Source of the DNA: Spirochaetia bacterium
GTDB taxonomy: Bacteria; Spirochaetota; Spirochaetia; Treponematales; Breznakiellaceae
Reading direction: 5' to 3'
Length of the DNA: 5,441 nucleotides
Assembly: GCA_025997875.1 (NCBI GenBank)
Contig: BNVE01000187.1
Span: forward strand, 1-5,441
Shown here: piece by piece, positions 1 through 4,882 of the stretch
Position numbering within the stretch: position 1 is the first letter of the stretch
Layout: every line of letters starts with the position of its first letter
Position numbers and translations under genes: made by a program
Notes under the pieces: model-generated
Seen by the model: the letters and a program-made list of their open reading frames with translations, nothing else
Told to the model about the DNA's origin: nothing
The model's database searches: none

Positions 1-538
1 CGTCGATTTCCTGGGGGGTAAGCACTGCGGTGGGCTCATCAAAAATAAGGATGTCCGCATCCCGGTAGAGGATCTTGAGGATCTCCACCCGCTGCTGCAT
101 CCCTACGGTGATATTCTCGATCCGGGCCTTTGGGTCCACCGCCAGGCCATAGGCGGCGGAAAGCTCCGCAACCCGCTTTTCCGCTGTCTGCAAATCCAGG
201 TTTCCCGCAGAATTCCGGGGCTCAAGGCCCAAGACGATGTTTTCGGTGACCGTAAAGTTGTGGACCAGCTTGAAATGCTGGTGGACCATGCCGATCCTAA
301 GGGCCGTGGCGTCGTTGGGGCTGCGGATATACACTTCCTGCCCCCGGATTTTGATAATCCCCCCGTCACTTTCGTAAAGTCCGAAGAGGATGGACATAAG
401 GGTGGACTTGCCCGCCCCGTTTTCCCCCAAAAGGGCATGGATTTCCCCCTGGTCAACCGTGAAGTTGACCCGGTCGTTAGCCACTACCCCAGGAAAAACC
501 TTGGTGATATCCAGCATTTCAATGGCAGGCTCGCCCAC
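1..538 (-). CDS. ABC transporter ATP-binding protein, simple-sugar/nucleoside importer type (3' part outside window)
   Basis: This is the ATPase that powers the importer fed by the BMP lipoprotein encoded just upstream; it would sit on the cytoplasmic face of the inner membrane. Only about 179 residues are visible because the gene runs off the left edge. Seen in the translation: Walker A GENGAGKST at residues 38-46, Q-loop Gln87 in MVHQHFKLV, the sugar-importer style signature TVGMQQRVEILK at about 144-155, and Walker B ILIFDEP at 163-169 with catalytic Glu168, followed by TAVLTPQE. This signature variant is typical of the RbsA/MglA/YufO class, whose members carry two ATPase domains in about 500 residues, so a second domain is expected outside the window. 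The start is GTG at 538, chosen because AAGGAG (545-550) lies 6 nt upstream; an in-frame TTG two codons earlier directly abuts that site. The gap to the bmp stop is 43 bp, which fits one operon. Confidence 0.93.
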   Translation of the reverse strand, partial: MGEPAIEMLDITKVFPGVVANDRVNFTVDQGEIHALLGENGAGKSTLMSILFGLYESDGGIIKIRGQEVYIRSPNDATALRIGMVHQHFKLVHNFTVTENIVLGLEPRNSAGNLDLQTAEKRVAELSAAYGLAVDPKARIENITVGMQQRVEILKILYRDADILIFDEPTAVLTPQEID

Positions 539-581
539 ACGCAACTCCTTCAATATGTGGAAATCCGTGGACCCCTCTTAC

Positions 582-1721
582 TTAATCGTCAACCGCCTTT
601 AAGTTCTGCGGAAAGCCGGGAAGCTTCTTCGCCTCTGCGTTGGTGGCGGCGATTTTGATCTGCCCGGAAGTGATCCGTCCCTTGACTTGTTCAAGCTGGC
701 TTACGATGTCGGCGGAAAGGGCGCTGTTGGCGGTGGAGTAGCCTACCCCGTTGGCCTTCAGGTCAAAGGTAATAACCTCACCCCTAAAGGTATTGTTTTT
801 TACCGCGTTCAGGGCATAGATCAAACTGGTTTCTACCCGCTTGAGCATGGAGGTCAATACCGCAGAATCGGCGTTATTGTAGAGCCCCTCCTCAAACTGA
901 TCTGAATCGACCCCGATGGCCCAAACATTCTGCCCTGCGGTCCGGTATTCCTTGGCCTGGGCAATGGCGCCGTTCCCGCTGCCCCCCGCGGCGGAATAGA
1001 TGGCGTATACCCCGGAATCGTACCAGTTCTTTGCCTGGGTTTTGGCAAGGGCGGGGGCGCCCCAGTCGTTGGTATAAAAATCCACGATCTGGGCGTTGGG
1101 GATGATCGAAAGGATGCCCTGCACATAGCCGACCTCAAACTTGGTGATCGTGGCTCCCGGAACTCCGCCGATAAAGCCGAACCGGGGATTTGCAATGCCG
1201 TCGGCCCTGGCCTTAAGGGCCGCCGCAGCGCCCACCAGGAAGGAGCCTTCGTGTTCGGCATAAATGGCCTGCATCACATTGGGAAGGTTCACCCAGTCCA
1301 CATCCACGATCATGTACTTTTGGCTGGGGTTCTTTGCGGCAACTTCCCCCAGGGCATCCGCAAAGGTAAAGCCCGTGGTTACGATAAGATCGTAGCCCTC
1401 GTCGGTGGCCTGCCGGAGATTGGGAATGTACATATCCTGGGTCTGGGCGGTGACCGCATCGTAGCTCTTACCCCGCAGACTGGTGTTCTGCCAGGTATCA
1501 CCGTAGAATTCCAGAATCCCCCGCCAGGCCGCGGCGTTGAAGGATTTATCGTCAATGCCGGTGGCGTCGGTAAGGAGCCGTATCGTTACCCCGGGTTCGG
1601 CGGCGCTTAACTGCGGCGTACCGGGAGCGGCAGCCGCAGGGCCATTGTTTTTTTTGCATGCGCCAAAAAACGCCAGGGATATGACGGCGATAAGCGCAGC
1701 GCCAATTAACACTCTTTTCAT
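582..1721 (-). CDS. BMP-family (Bmp/TmpC/PnrA-like) substrate-binding lipoprotein
   Basis: Predicted 379-residue solute-binding lipoprotein of the basic membrane protein family, the ligand-capturing part of an ABC importer. The N-terminus is a type II signal peptide (MKRV, hydrophobic stretch 5-19) with lipobox FGAC and acylated Cys22, then a KKNNG and Ala/Pro-rich linker to about residue 43. Family hallmarks are GIDDKSFN at 55-62, TTGF at 115-118, AAGGSGNG at 244-251 and GVDSDQ at 270-275; the last aspartates correspond to the region that contacts the ribose in PnrA-type proteins. Length is normal for the family. The ATG at 1721 is preferred over an open extension to 1952 because GGAGGA (1727-1732) sits 5 nt upstream and the signal peptide begins there. 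It lies 61 bp after the YhcH-like gene and 43 bp before the ATPase, so co-transcription is likely. Known PnrA homologues bind purine nucleosides, but the ligand here cannot be read from the sequence. Confidence 0.95.
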   Translation of the reverse strand: MKRVLIGAALIAVISLAFFGACKKNNGPAAAAPGTPQLSAAEPGVTIRLLTDATGIDDKSFNAAAWRGILEFYGDTWQNTSLRGKSYDAVTAQTQDMYIPNLRQATDEGYDLIVTTGFTFADALGEVAAKNPSQKYMIVDVDWVNLPNVMQAIYAEHEGSFLVGAAAALKARADGIANPRFGFIGGVPGATITKFEVGYVQGILSIIPNAQIVDFYTNDWGAPALAKTQAKNWYDSGVYAIYSAAGGSGNGAIAQAKEYRTAGQNVWAIGVDSDQFEEGLYNNADSAVLTSMLKRVETSLIYALNAVKNNTFRGEVITFDLKANGVGYSTANSALSADIVSQLEQVKGRITSGQIKIAATNAEAKKLPGFPQNLKAVDD

Positions 1722-1745
1722 TTTATTCCTCCGGTTATTTATACT

Positions 1746-1763
1746 GAACGTAAAGATACGTTC
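1746..1763 (-). promoter_or_regulatory. Perfect 7-bp inverted repeat in the gap before bmp
   Basis: GAACGTA and TACGTTC flank a 4-nt loop, centred in the 61-bp gap between the YhcH-like stop and the bmp start. A TATAAA (1738-1743, minus strand) follows directly, but no good -35 is present at 16-18 bp. The element could be an operator, an mRNA processing hairpin that sets the ratio of YhcH-like protein to the abundant binding protein, or chance. No T-tract follows on the minus strand, so it is not a normal intrinsic terminator. Confidence 0.35.
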
Positions 1764-1782
1764 TTTAAGTACCTGATTAAAT

Positions 1783-2241
1783 CTAGCCCCGAATAAGACC
1801 CTTGAATCCGCTCTTCTTCCCGCCGATCCCCGGCAGGTTGATGCTGGGCTTGTGGGCATCCTGGGGGCCAAAGAAGACAAAATAGCCCGCGGGAATCCAG
1901 AGGCTGGTCCCTTCAACCGTGTCGGTAAAAAATTCAGCGTCCGCTTCTTCATTGTACCCTGCGGAATTTTTCAGGAAGGACACGGGAATCCACCCAGTCC
2001 GGTCCACCCCGGAGATCACAAAATGGATGTCGATATGCTTATAATGAACTTCCCAGCGTTTTTCCGAAACCGGAATGGGCTTTATGTCCCCCGGGTTAAA
2101 GAAGTATTCGGTTCCCTCGATGTCGTACTTCGGCTCCCTAAGGGATTCCAGGGGATGCTTTTTAAAGAAGGCAACTATCTTGTCGCCCTCCGGAATAAGA
2201 ACCCCGTATTTGCTGATATTCTTAATCTCATCAATAATCAT
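1783..2241 (-). CDS. YhcH/YjgK/YiaL family protein (DUF386, cupin-like sugar-associated protein)
   Basis: A 152-residue cytoplasmic protein, close to the roughly 150 residues usual for this beta-sandwich/cupin-like family, which includes E. coli YhcH (sialic acid gene cluster) and YiaL (2,3-diketogulonate cluster); members are thought to act on sugars or their anomers. Seen: the family core around residues 63-78 with Glu64, His66, Asp71 and His73 (pattern E-x-H-x-x-x-x-D-I-x), YNEEADAEFF at about 96-105, and the second metal-site region IPAGYFVFFGPQDAHKP at 116-132 with His130. The C-terminal strand (GGKKSGFKGLIRG) is more divergent than the usual KKVVVKV-like ending, and neither other frame restores it. 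The ATG at 2241 is chosen for AAAAGGAG (2248-2255) 6 nt upstream, not the longer open frame to 2310, which would run through the likely promoter. As first gene of the bmp-ABC operon it suggests the imported ligand carries a sugar. Confidence 0.88.
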   Translation of the reverse strand: MIIDEIKNISKYGVLIPEGDKIVAFFKKHPLESLREPKYDIEGTEYFFNPGDIKPIPVSEKRWEVHYKHIDIHFVISGVDRTGWIPVSFLKNSAGYNEEADAEFFTDTVEGTSLWIPAGYFVFFGPQDAHKPSINLPGIGGKKSGFKGLIRG

Positions 2242-2272
2242 GATGCACTCCTTTTGTAACATGTAGGCTTTC

Positions 2273-2301
2273 ATTCTAATGAGATATGTCTTTTTTAACA
2301 A
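2273..2301 (-). promoter_or_regulatory. Sigma-70-type promoter for the yhcH-like/bmp/ABC operon
   Basis: On the minus strand, -35 TTGTTA (2296-2301) and -10 TAGAAT (2273-2278) are separated by exactly 17 bp. Transcription would begin near 2266, giving a leader of about 25 nt that contains the AAAAGGAG ribosome site. It is placed correctly for the 2241 start and contradicts use of the more upstream in-frame start. Confidence 0.6.
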
Positions 2302-2319
2302 GTCATGCATCCACAGACT

Positions 2320-2344
2320 TGGCGGAGGGGCCTCTAGCCCGCCA
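2320..2344. promoter_or_regulatory. GC-rich dyad in the divergent intergenic region
   Basis: TGGCGG (2320-2325) pairs with CCGCCA (2339-2344), and an inner GAGG/CCTC repeat (2325-2334) is nested inside. It covers the place where the -35 of the rightward DUF362 promoter would fall and lies upstream of the leftward promoter, so it could be an operator controlling one or both directions. The arms are short; chance in GC-rich DNA is possible. Confidence 0.3.
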
Positions 2345-2358
2345 GCATAACTCTTCCC

Positions 2359-2364
2359 TATAAT
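2359..2364 (+). promoter_or_regulatory. Candidate -10 box for the DUF362 gene
   Basis: A perfect TATAAT lies 27 bp before the ATG at 2391, which would put the mRNA start near 2371 with GGAG (2382-2385) in the leader. The expected -35 position (about 2336-2341) does not match TTGACA, so the promoter would be weak or activator-dependent, or this is chance. Confidence 0.35.
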
Positions 2365-2390
2365 CGAAACAGGGGGTATATGGAGATCCC

Positions 2391-3476
2391 ATGGAAAAGA
2401 ATGAAATTTTAGTTGTTTACGGTGAAGATCCCGCTGAAATGGCCGGCAAGATTGCCTGCGAAGCTCATCTTGCGGAGCTTATCGGGGATAAAAAGAAGCG
2501 CATCGGCCTTAAGCCCAACCTGGTGGTTTCCCGCCCCGCCGAGGAGGGGGCCACCACCCACCCGGAAATTGCCGCAGGGCTTATCGATTATCTGCAAAAA
2601 AACGGCTTTAACAATCTCGTGATCCTGGAAGGCTCCTGGGTGGGGGACAATACTCAGGACGCCTTCCGCTATTGCGGCTACGACCAGCTTGCCCGGCAGA
2701 AGAAGGTGGAGCTTATCGACACCCAGCTGGACAAGGCAAAGCCCTATGACTGCAAAGGGATGAAGATTGAAATTTGCGACAGCGCCCGGGCAGTGGATTT
2801 CATGATCAACCTGCCGGTGATGAAGGGCCACTGCCAGACCCTGCTGACCTGCGCCTTAAAAAACAACAAGGGGATCCTGCCCGACCGGGAAAAGCGGCGT
2901 TTCCACAGCCTGGGTCTCCACAAGCCCATTGCCCACCTGAACACGGCGGCCCGGAACGACTTTATCCTGGTGGACGGAATCTGCGGGGACCTGGATTTTG
3001 AGGAGGGGGGCAACCCCGTAAGCGCAGGCCGCCTCTTTGCCGCCCGGGACCCGGTGCTCTGCGACGCCTGGGCAGCGGAACAGATGGGCTACGCCGTCGG
3101 CGAGATACCCTACATCGGCCTGGCGGAAAAGCTGGGTGTCGGGGTAGGGGACCCCGCAAAGGCGCAGGTACGGGAACTGAACCAGCCCCTTAAGGCCGCC
3201 GTTGCCCGGCCCGGTGGCAAGGTGCGGCAGCTTGCCCAATATATAGAAGAACAGGATGCATGCAGCGCCTGTTACGCCGCCCTGATCTTTGCCCTCTCCC
3301 GGATGAACCATACTGAACTGGGCCGCCTGAAGGGCAAAATCCCCATCGGCCAGGGCTTTCGGGGCAAAAAAGGCAGCCTGGGGGTGGGCCGCTGCACCCA
3401 GGGCTTTGCCGCCTCCTGTCCCGGCTGTCCTCCGTCCGGGGCGGAGGTTCTGGGTTTTTTGCGGGGGCATTCATGA
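2391..3476 (+). CDS. DUF362 domain-containing protein with C-terminal cysteine cluster
   Basis: A 361-residue cytoplasmic protein with no signal peptide. Diagnostic DUF362 features are visible: KPNLV at 41-45, ATTHPE at 54-59, ILEGSW at 78-83, the block NLPVMKGHCQTLLTCALKN at 140-158, the His-rich H-x-L-G-L-H/IAHLN stretch at 172-184, and FILVDGICGDL at 191-201 with DPVLCDA at 220-226. The tail carries CSAC (Cys291, Cys294), then Cys335, and C-P-G-C (Cys343, Cys346), a spacing that suggests a metal or Fe-S site. Many DUF362 proteins carry ferredoxin-like cysteines, but the family's biochemical role is not established. Start ATG at 2391 has GGAG (2382-2385) 5 nt upstream. It is transcribed divergently from the yhcH-like operon. 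It is GC-rich like its left neighbours and unlike the genes to its right. No function is proposed beyond a possible redox or metal role. Confidence 0.9.
   Translation: MEKNEILVVYGEDPAEMAGKIACEAHLAELIGDKKKRIGLKPNLVVSRPAEEGATTHPEIAAGLIDYLQKNGFNNLVILEGSWVGDNTQDAFRYCGYDQLARQKKVELIDTQLDKAKPYDCKGMKIEICDSARAVDFMINLPVMKGHCQTLLTCALKNNKGILPDREKRRFHSLGLHKPIAHLNTAARNDFILVDGICGDLDFEEGGNPVSAGRLFAARDPVLCDAWAAEQMGYAVGEIPYIGLAEKLGVGVGDPAKAQVRELNQPLKAAVARPGGKVRQLAQYIEEQDACSACYAALIFALSRMNHTELGRLKGKIPIGQGFRGKKGSLGVGRCTQGFAASCPGCPPSGAEVLGFLRGHS
3429..3460 (+). terminator. Terminator-like hairpin inside the end of the DUF362 gene
   Basis: CCTCCG (3429-3434) and CGGAGG (3442-3447) form a 6-bp GC stem with a 7-nt loop, followed after 7 nt by six Ts (3455-3460), all within the last 16 or so codons. 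The distance from stem to T-run is longer than in a normal intrinsic terminator, and there is no other clear terminator in the next 140 bp. It may be a codon-constrained coincidence. Confidence 0.25.
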
Positions 3477-3585
3477 AATGGCTCATCAGAAAGTGTGGGT
3501 AGATTTAGGCCCTCCCCGGAAGCAGCAGGTTAACGCCCGGGCATCTGAACATGACCAGCGCAATTAAATCCTCTTAATCTCCCCC

Positions 3586-3614
3586 TTGCGTTTTTCTTGG
3601 AATGAAATTAAACT
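3586..3614 (+). promoter_or_regulatory. Weak candidate promoter for the yoeB toxin-antitoxin operon
   Basis: TTGCGT (3586-3591) and TAAACT (3609-3614) are 17 bp apart and match the sigma-70 consensus at three and four positions. Transcription would start at about 3621-3622, that is at the proposed antitoxin ATG. The rest of the 145-bp gap after the DUF362 gene shows no gene. Confidence 0.3.
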
Positions 3615-3621
3615 TTGTGTT

Positions 3622-3867
3622 ATGGAATCCACATATAAATTGAACACAAGGGAATTGAAAACGGATTTTATTACGGCAATCTGCGGCATATATCCCGACC
3701 GGGATATTGAAATAACCGTCAGGGAAACTATTGATGAAACAGACTACCTGCTTGAGGCTCCCGCCAACCGCGAACGGCTTTTGAAGGCGGTCGATAATAT
3801 CAAACAGGGGCAAAACCTTGTCGCCTTTGAAAATCTTGAAAGCGCCGTTAAGCGCACGCAGGAATAG
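3622..3867 (+). CDS. Type II antitoxin with YefM-like C-terminal tail, partner of YoeB
   Basis: An 81-residue protein directly upstream of the YoeB toxin, so its likely job is to bind and neutralise YoeB and repress their shared promoter. The C-terminal half (about residues 38-66: ETDYLLEAPANRERLL, then VDNIKQGQ) closely resembles the toxin-binding tail of E. coli YefM (ETAYLLRSPANARRL and following). The N-terminal half (STYKLNTRELKTDF, then DIEITV at 29-34) does not look like the standard Phd/YefM DNA-binding fold with its EARQNL motif, so this is a variant or a domain-swapped antitoxin. The start is uncertain: the ATG at 3622 has no Shine-Dalgarno sequence, and an in-frame TTG at 3586 would add 12 residues but also lacks one. 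The ATG is preferred because a weak promoter would place the mRNA 5' end there. Toxin start follows 9 nt after the stop. Confidence 0.82.
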   Translation: MESTYKLNTRELKTDFITAICGIYPDRDIEITVRETIDETDYLLEAPANRERLLKAVDNIKQGQNLVAFENLESAVKRTQE

Positions 3868-3876
3868 GCTTGCCTT

Positions 3877-4128
3877 GTGATAAGTTTTGAGAAATCCGCG
3901 TTTGAAGAATACCGGGAATGGGCTGTGGAAGATAAAAAAATCTTTGCTAAAATCAACGCGCTTATTACCGAAATAATGCGAGACCCCTTTCATGGCTCCG
4001 GTAAACCAGAGCCGCTTAAAGAAAATTTGTCGGGCTATTGGTCCCGCCGTATCACGCAGGAACATCGGCTGGTCTATACCGTTTCGTCCAGTCATATTGT
4101 CATCTCCTCCTGCAAGTATCATTACTGA
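3877..4128 (+). CDS. yoeB: YoeB/Txe family ribosome-dependent mRNA interferase toxin
   Basis: An 83-residue RelE-superfamily toxin, almost the same length as E. coli YoeB (84). YoeB binds the ribosomal A site and cleaves mRNA there, halting translation. The conserved core is obvious: DPFHGSGKPEPLK at 36-48, NLSGYWSRRI at 50-59, EHRLVY at 62-67 and the C-terminal CKYHY at 79-83. The catalytic residues known from E. coli (Glu46, Arg65, His83, Tyr84) line up with Glu45, Arg64, His82 and Tyr83, so the toxin looks active. It starts with GTG at 3877, 9 nt after the antitoxin stop; TAGG overlapping that stop (3865-3868) is a weak ribosome site 8 nt away, fitting lower toxin than antitoxin output. 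Codons and bases are AT-richer than in the left half of the window, which suits a horizontally moved module. Confidence 0.96.
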   Translation: MISFEKSAFEEYREWAVEDKKIFAKINALITEIMRDPFHGSGKPEPLKENLSGYWSRRITQEHRLVYTVSSSHIVISSCKYHY

Positions 4129-4143
4129 GCGGTTAAACCGTTC
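4127..4143. repeat. Imperfect 17-bp palindrome at the yoeB stop codon
   Basis: GAGCGGTT and AACCGTTC flank a single central A and pair at seven of eight positions. The spacing leaves almost no loop, so it suits a protein-binding site better than an RNA hairpin. No role can be assigned. Confidence 0.3.
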
Positions 4144-4186
4144 CCCTTGTTCCATCGCTGTGGTGAAAAACTCCACTTCTTTGATT

Positions 4187-4215
4187 GGGTTTGGGACGGG
4201 GTTTCAATAGGGTTT
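4187..4215 (+). repeat. Three GGGTTT repeats spaced 11-12 bp, G-quadruplex-capable
   Basis: GGGTTT occurs at 4187, 4199 and 4210. Together with the GGG at 4193 the stretch has four G-runs with loops of about 3, 2 and 8 nt, enough for a relaxed intramolecular G-quadruplex on the plus strand or in the yoeB 3' transcript. TTGATT (4181-4186) and AATCAA (4216-4221) flank it as an inverted repeat. It lies in the noncoding gap between the convergent yoeB and exported-protein genes. Confidence 0.35.
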
Positions 4216-4221
4216 AATCAA

Positions 4222-4253
4222 GGGCTTATAATTTATTTTTACAAGCCCATTTT
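4222..4253. terminator. Probable bidirectional terminator between convergent genes
   Basis: GGGCTTATAA (4222-4231) and TTACAAGCCC (4239-4248) form a 10-bp stem with a 7-nt loop; on the minus-strand RNA the one irregular pair is a G-U wobble, on the plus strand an A-C mismatch. ATTTT follows on the plus strand, and the loop and flanks are AT-rich. It lies 94 bp after yoeB and 12 bp beyond the stop of the minus-strand exported-protein gene, which is where a shared terminator belongs. The U-tract is short on the minus-strand side. Confidence 0.55.
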
Positions 4254-4259
4254 ACCGTT

Positions 4260-4676
4260 TTAACTTTGGCTCTTTGCAAATGCGAATGGGAACCAATAGG
4301 GATTGGGATACAACTGAATGAGCAGCCTCCCATCAATGGATATGAGATCATGCCAGATTATAAGCTTGTAAAATCCGGTTGGACTCTGCATATTTGTATC
4401 ATCAAAGGTGATACGCGATCCTTCCTGTATGAGATCTTCCAGCCCTTCCAGTGCAACCGTATGTTCCTTACCATCCTCGATTTTAAAACTTAACATGGTA
4501 TCTGTTATACCATTGCCGCTTGTGTCCAAATAAATTTTTATATCCATCCTGCCTTTTTTATCAACCGATGAAGTTTTCATCGTGACCGTACCGGTTTTTT
4601 CACCGGCCAAAGCCGCACTGACACTCATAAACAGAAATATGGTCAGGATCAGTCCGATTTTGTTTAACCTTTTCAT
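4260..4676 (-). CDS. Small exported protein of unknown function, sigma-54 promoter upstream
   Basis: A 138-residue protein I do not recognise. The N-terminus is a clear type I signal peptide: MKRLNK, a hydrophobic core at about 8-22 and an ALA cleavage site before Gly25, so the mature protein (about 114 residues) would be periplasmic or released. There is no lipobox. Residues 51-59 read DTSGNGITD, an acidic Asp/Asn/Gly loop of the kind that binds calcium in EF-hand-like and thrombospondin-3-like repeats, but only one copy is present. The rest looks like beta-strand (KTGTVTMKTS, MDIKIYLDT, ITDTMLSFKIEDGKEHTVAL), and the end is aromatic and Pro-rich (LYPNPYWFPFAFA). Start ATG at 4676 is supported by GGAGG (4682-4686) 5 nt upstream and by the signal peptide; a TTG four codons earlier is less likely. 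The promoter is sigma-54-like, so expression is probably tied to an activator and a specific signal. Confidence 0.8.
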   Translation of the reverse strand: MKRLNKIGLILTIFLFMSVSAALAGEKTGTVTMKTSSVDKKGRMDIKIYLDTSGNGITDTMLSFKIEDGKEHTVALEGLEDLIQEGSRITFDDTNMQSPTGFYKLIIWHDLISIDGRLLIQLYPNPYWFPFAFAKSQS

Positions 4677-4697
4677 AAAAGCCTCCAAAATAAAGTT

Positions 4698-4714
4698 TAT
4701 GGTTTACAACCATA
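4698..4714 (-). promoter_or_regulatory. Perfect 7-bp hairpin at the predicted mRNA 5' end
   Basis: On the minus strand TATGGTT, a 3-nt loop GTA, and AACCATA form a perfect palindrome. It begins exactly at the +1 position expected from the sigma-54 promoter, so the mRNA would start with a hairpin about 21 nt ahead of the start codon. Such 5'-terminal stems can protect mRNA from 5'-end-dependent decay; as DNA it could equally be an operator. Confidence 0.5.
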
Positions 4715-4724
4715 TAGTATATAT

Positions 4725-4740
4725 AGCAAATTCCGTGCCA
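4725..4740 (-). promoter_or_regulatory. Sigma-54 (RpoN) -24/-12 promoter for the exported-protein gene
   Basis: The minus strand reads TGGCACGGAATTTGCT, matching the RpoN consensus TGGCACG-N4-TTGCW at every defined position, with GG (4739-4738) and GC (4727-4726) exactly 12 bp apart. Only the base before the TGG (G where C/T is usual) departs. Transcription would begin at about 4714, giving a leader of about 38 nt with GGAGG. A sigma-70 alternative (TATACT at 4716-4721) lacks a -35. RpoN promoters need an upstream AAA+ activator. Confidence 0.78.
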
Positions 4741-4795
4741 CCTAAAAACATATCTTTTTGTGTCACATTCCAATGTTTTTACCCAATTTTATATG

Positions 4796-4822
4796 ACAAT
4801 TGCGTAACAATTACCCATTACG
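4796..4822. promoter_or_regulatory. Candidate upstream activator site for the sigma-54 promoter
   Basis: ACAATT occurs twice 11 bp apart (4796-4801, 4807-4812), overlapping GTAA-CAA-TTAC (4804-4814) and the arms CGTAA (4803-4807) and TTACG (4818-4822). This lies about 80-110 bp upstream of the predicted +1, the usual range for RpoN enhancer-binding sites. The repeats are short and AT-rich, so this is tentative. Confidence 0.25.
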
Positions 4823-4841
4823 AGGATTTTTTACTCACCTT

Positions 4842-4858
4842 GTATAATGCCCTTATAC
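4842..4858 (-). terminator. Weak hairpin after the BrnT/BrnA-like operon
   Basis: GTATAA and TTATAC form a 6-bp stem with a 5-nt loop, 24 bp beyond the stop of the antitoxin-like gene. It is AT-rich and not followed by a T-tract on the minus strand, so it is at best a weak terminator separating this operon from the sigma-54 promoter. Confidence 0.25.
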
Positions 4859-4882
4859 TTTATGATGTTTTTACAAATATTT

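Noticed and set aside
1722..1952. Open N-terminal extension of the BMP protein of 77 residues
   Set aside because: It overlaps the YhcH-like gene in another frame, lacks a ribosome site, and would bury the signal peptide; GGAGGA plus lipoprotein signal fix the start at 1721.
2242..2310. Longer N-terminus for the YhcH-like protein
   Set aside because: It runs through the likely -35/-10 promoter and has no ribosome site, while 2241 has AAAAGGAG at 6 nt and the length usual for the family.
2856..3470. 204-codon open frame on the minus strand opposite the DUF362 gene
   Set aside because: Low-complexity Pro/Gly/Ala-rich product typical of an antisense frame in GC-rich DNA; the plus strand carries a recognisable family.
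3535..3542. GCCCGGGC palindrome
   Set aside because: Eight-base self-complementary sequence is expected by chance in GC-rich DNA and has no loop or T-tract.
3574..4176. 200-codon open frame on the minus strand across the antitoxin and yoeB
   Set aside because: It is antisense to two genes with clear homology over their full lengths and shows no family motif or ribosome site.
4716..4721. TATACT as a sigma-70 -10 box for the exported gene
   Set aside because: The -35 position reads TAGGTG, a poor match, while the sigma-54 elements fit at every key base.
4843..4848. TATAAT on the plus strand
   Set aside because: No -35 at a proper distance and no plus-strand gene downstream; it is part of the weak hairpin at 4842-4858.
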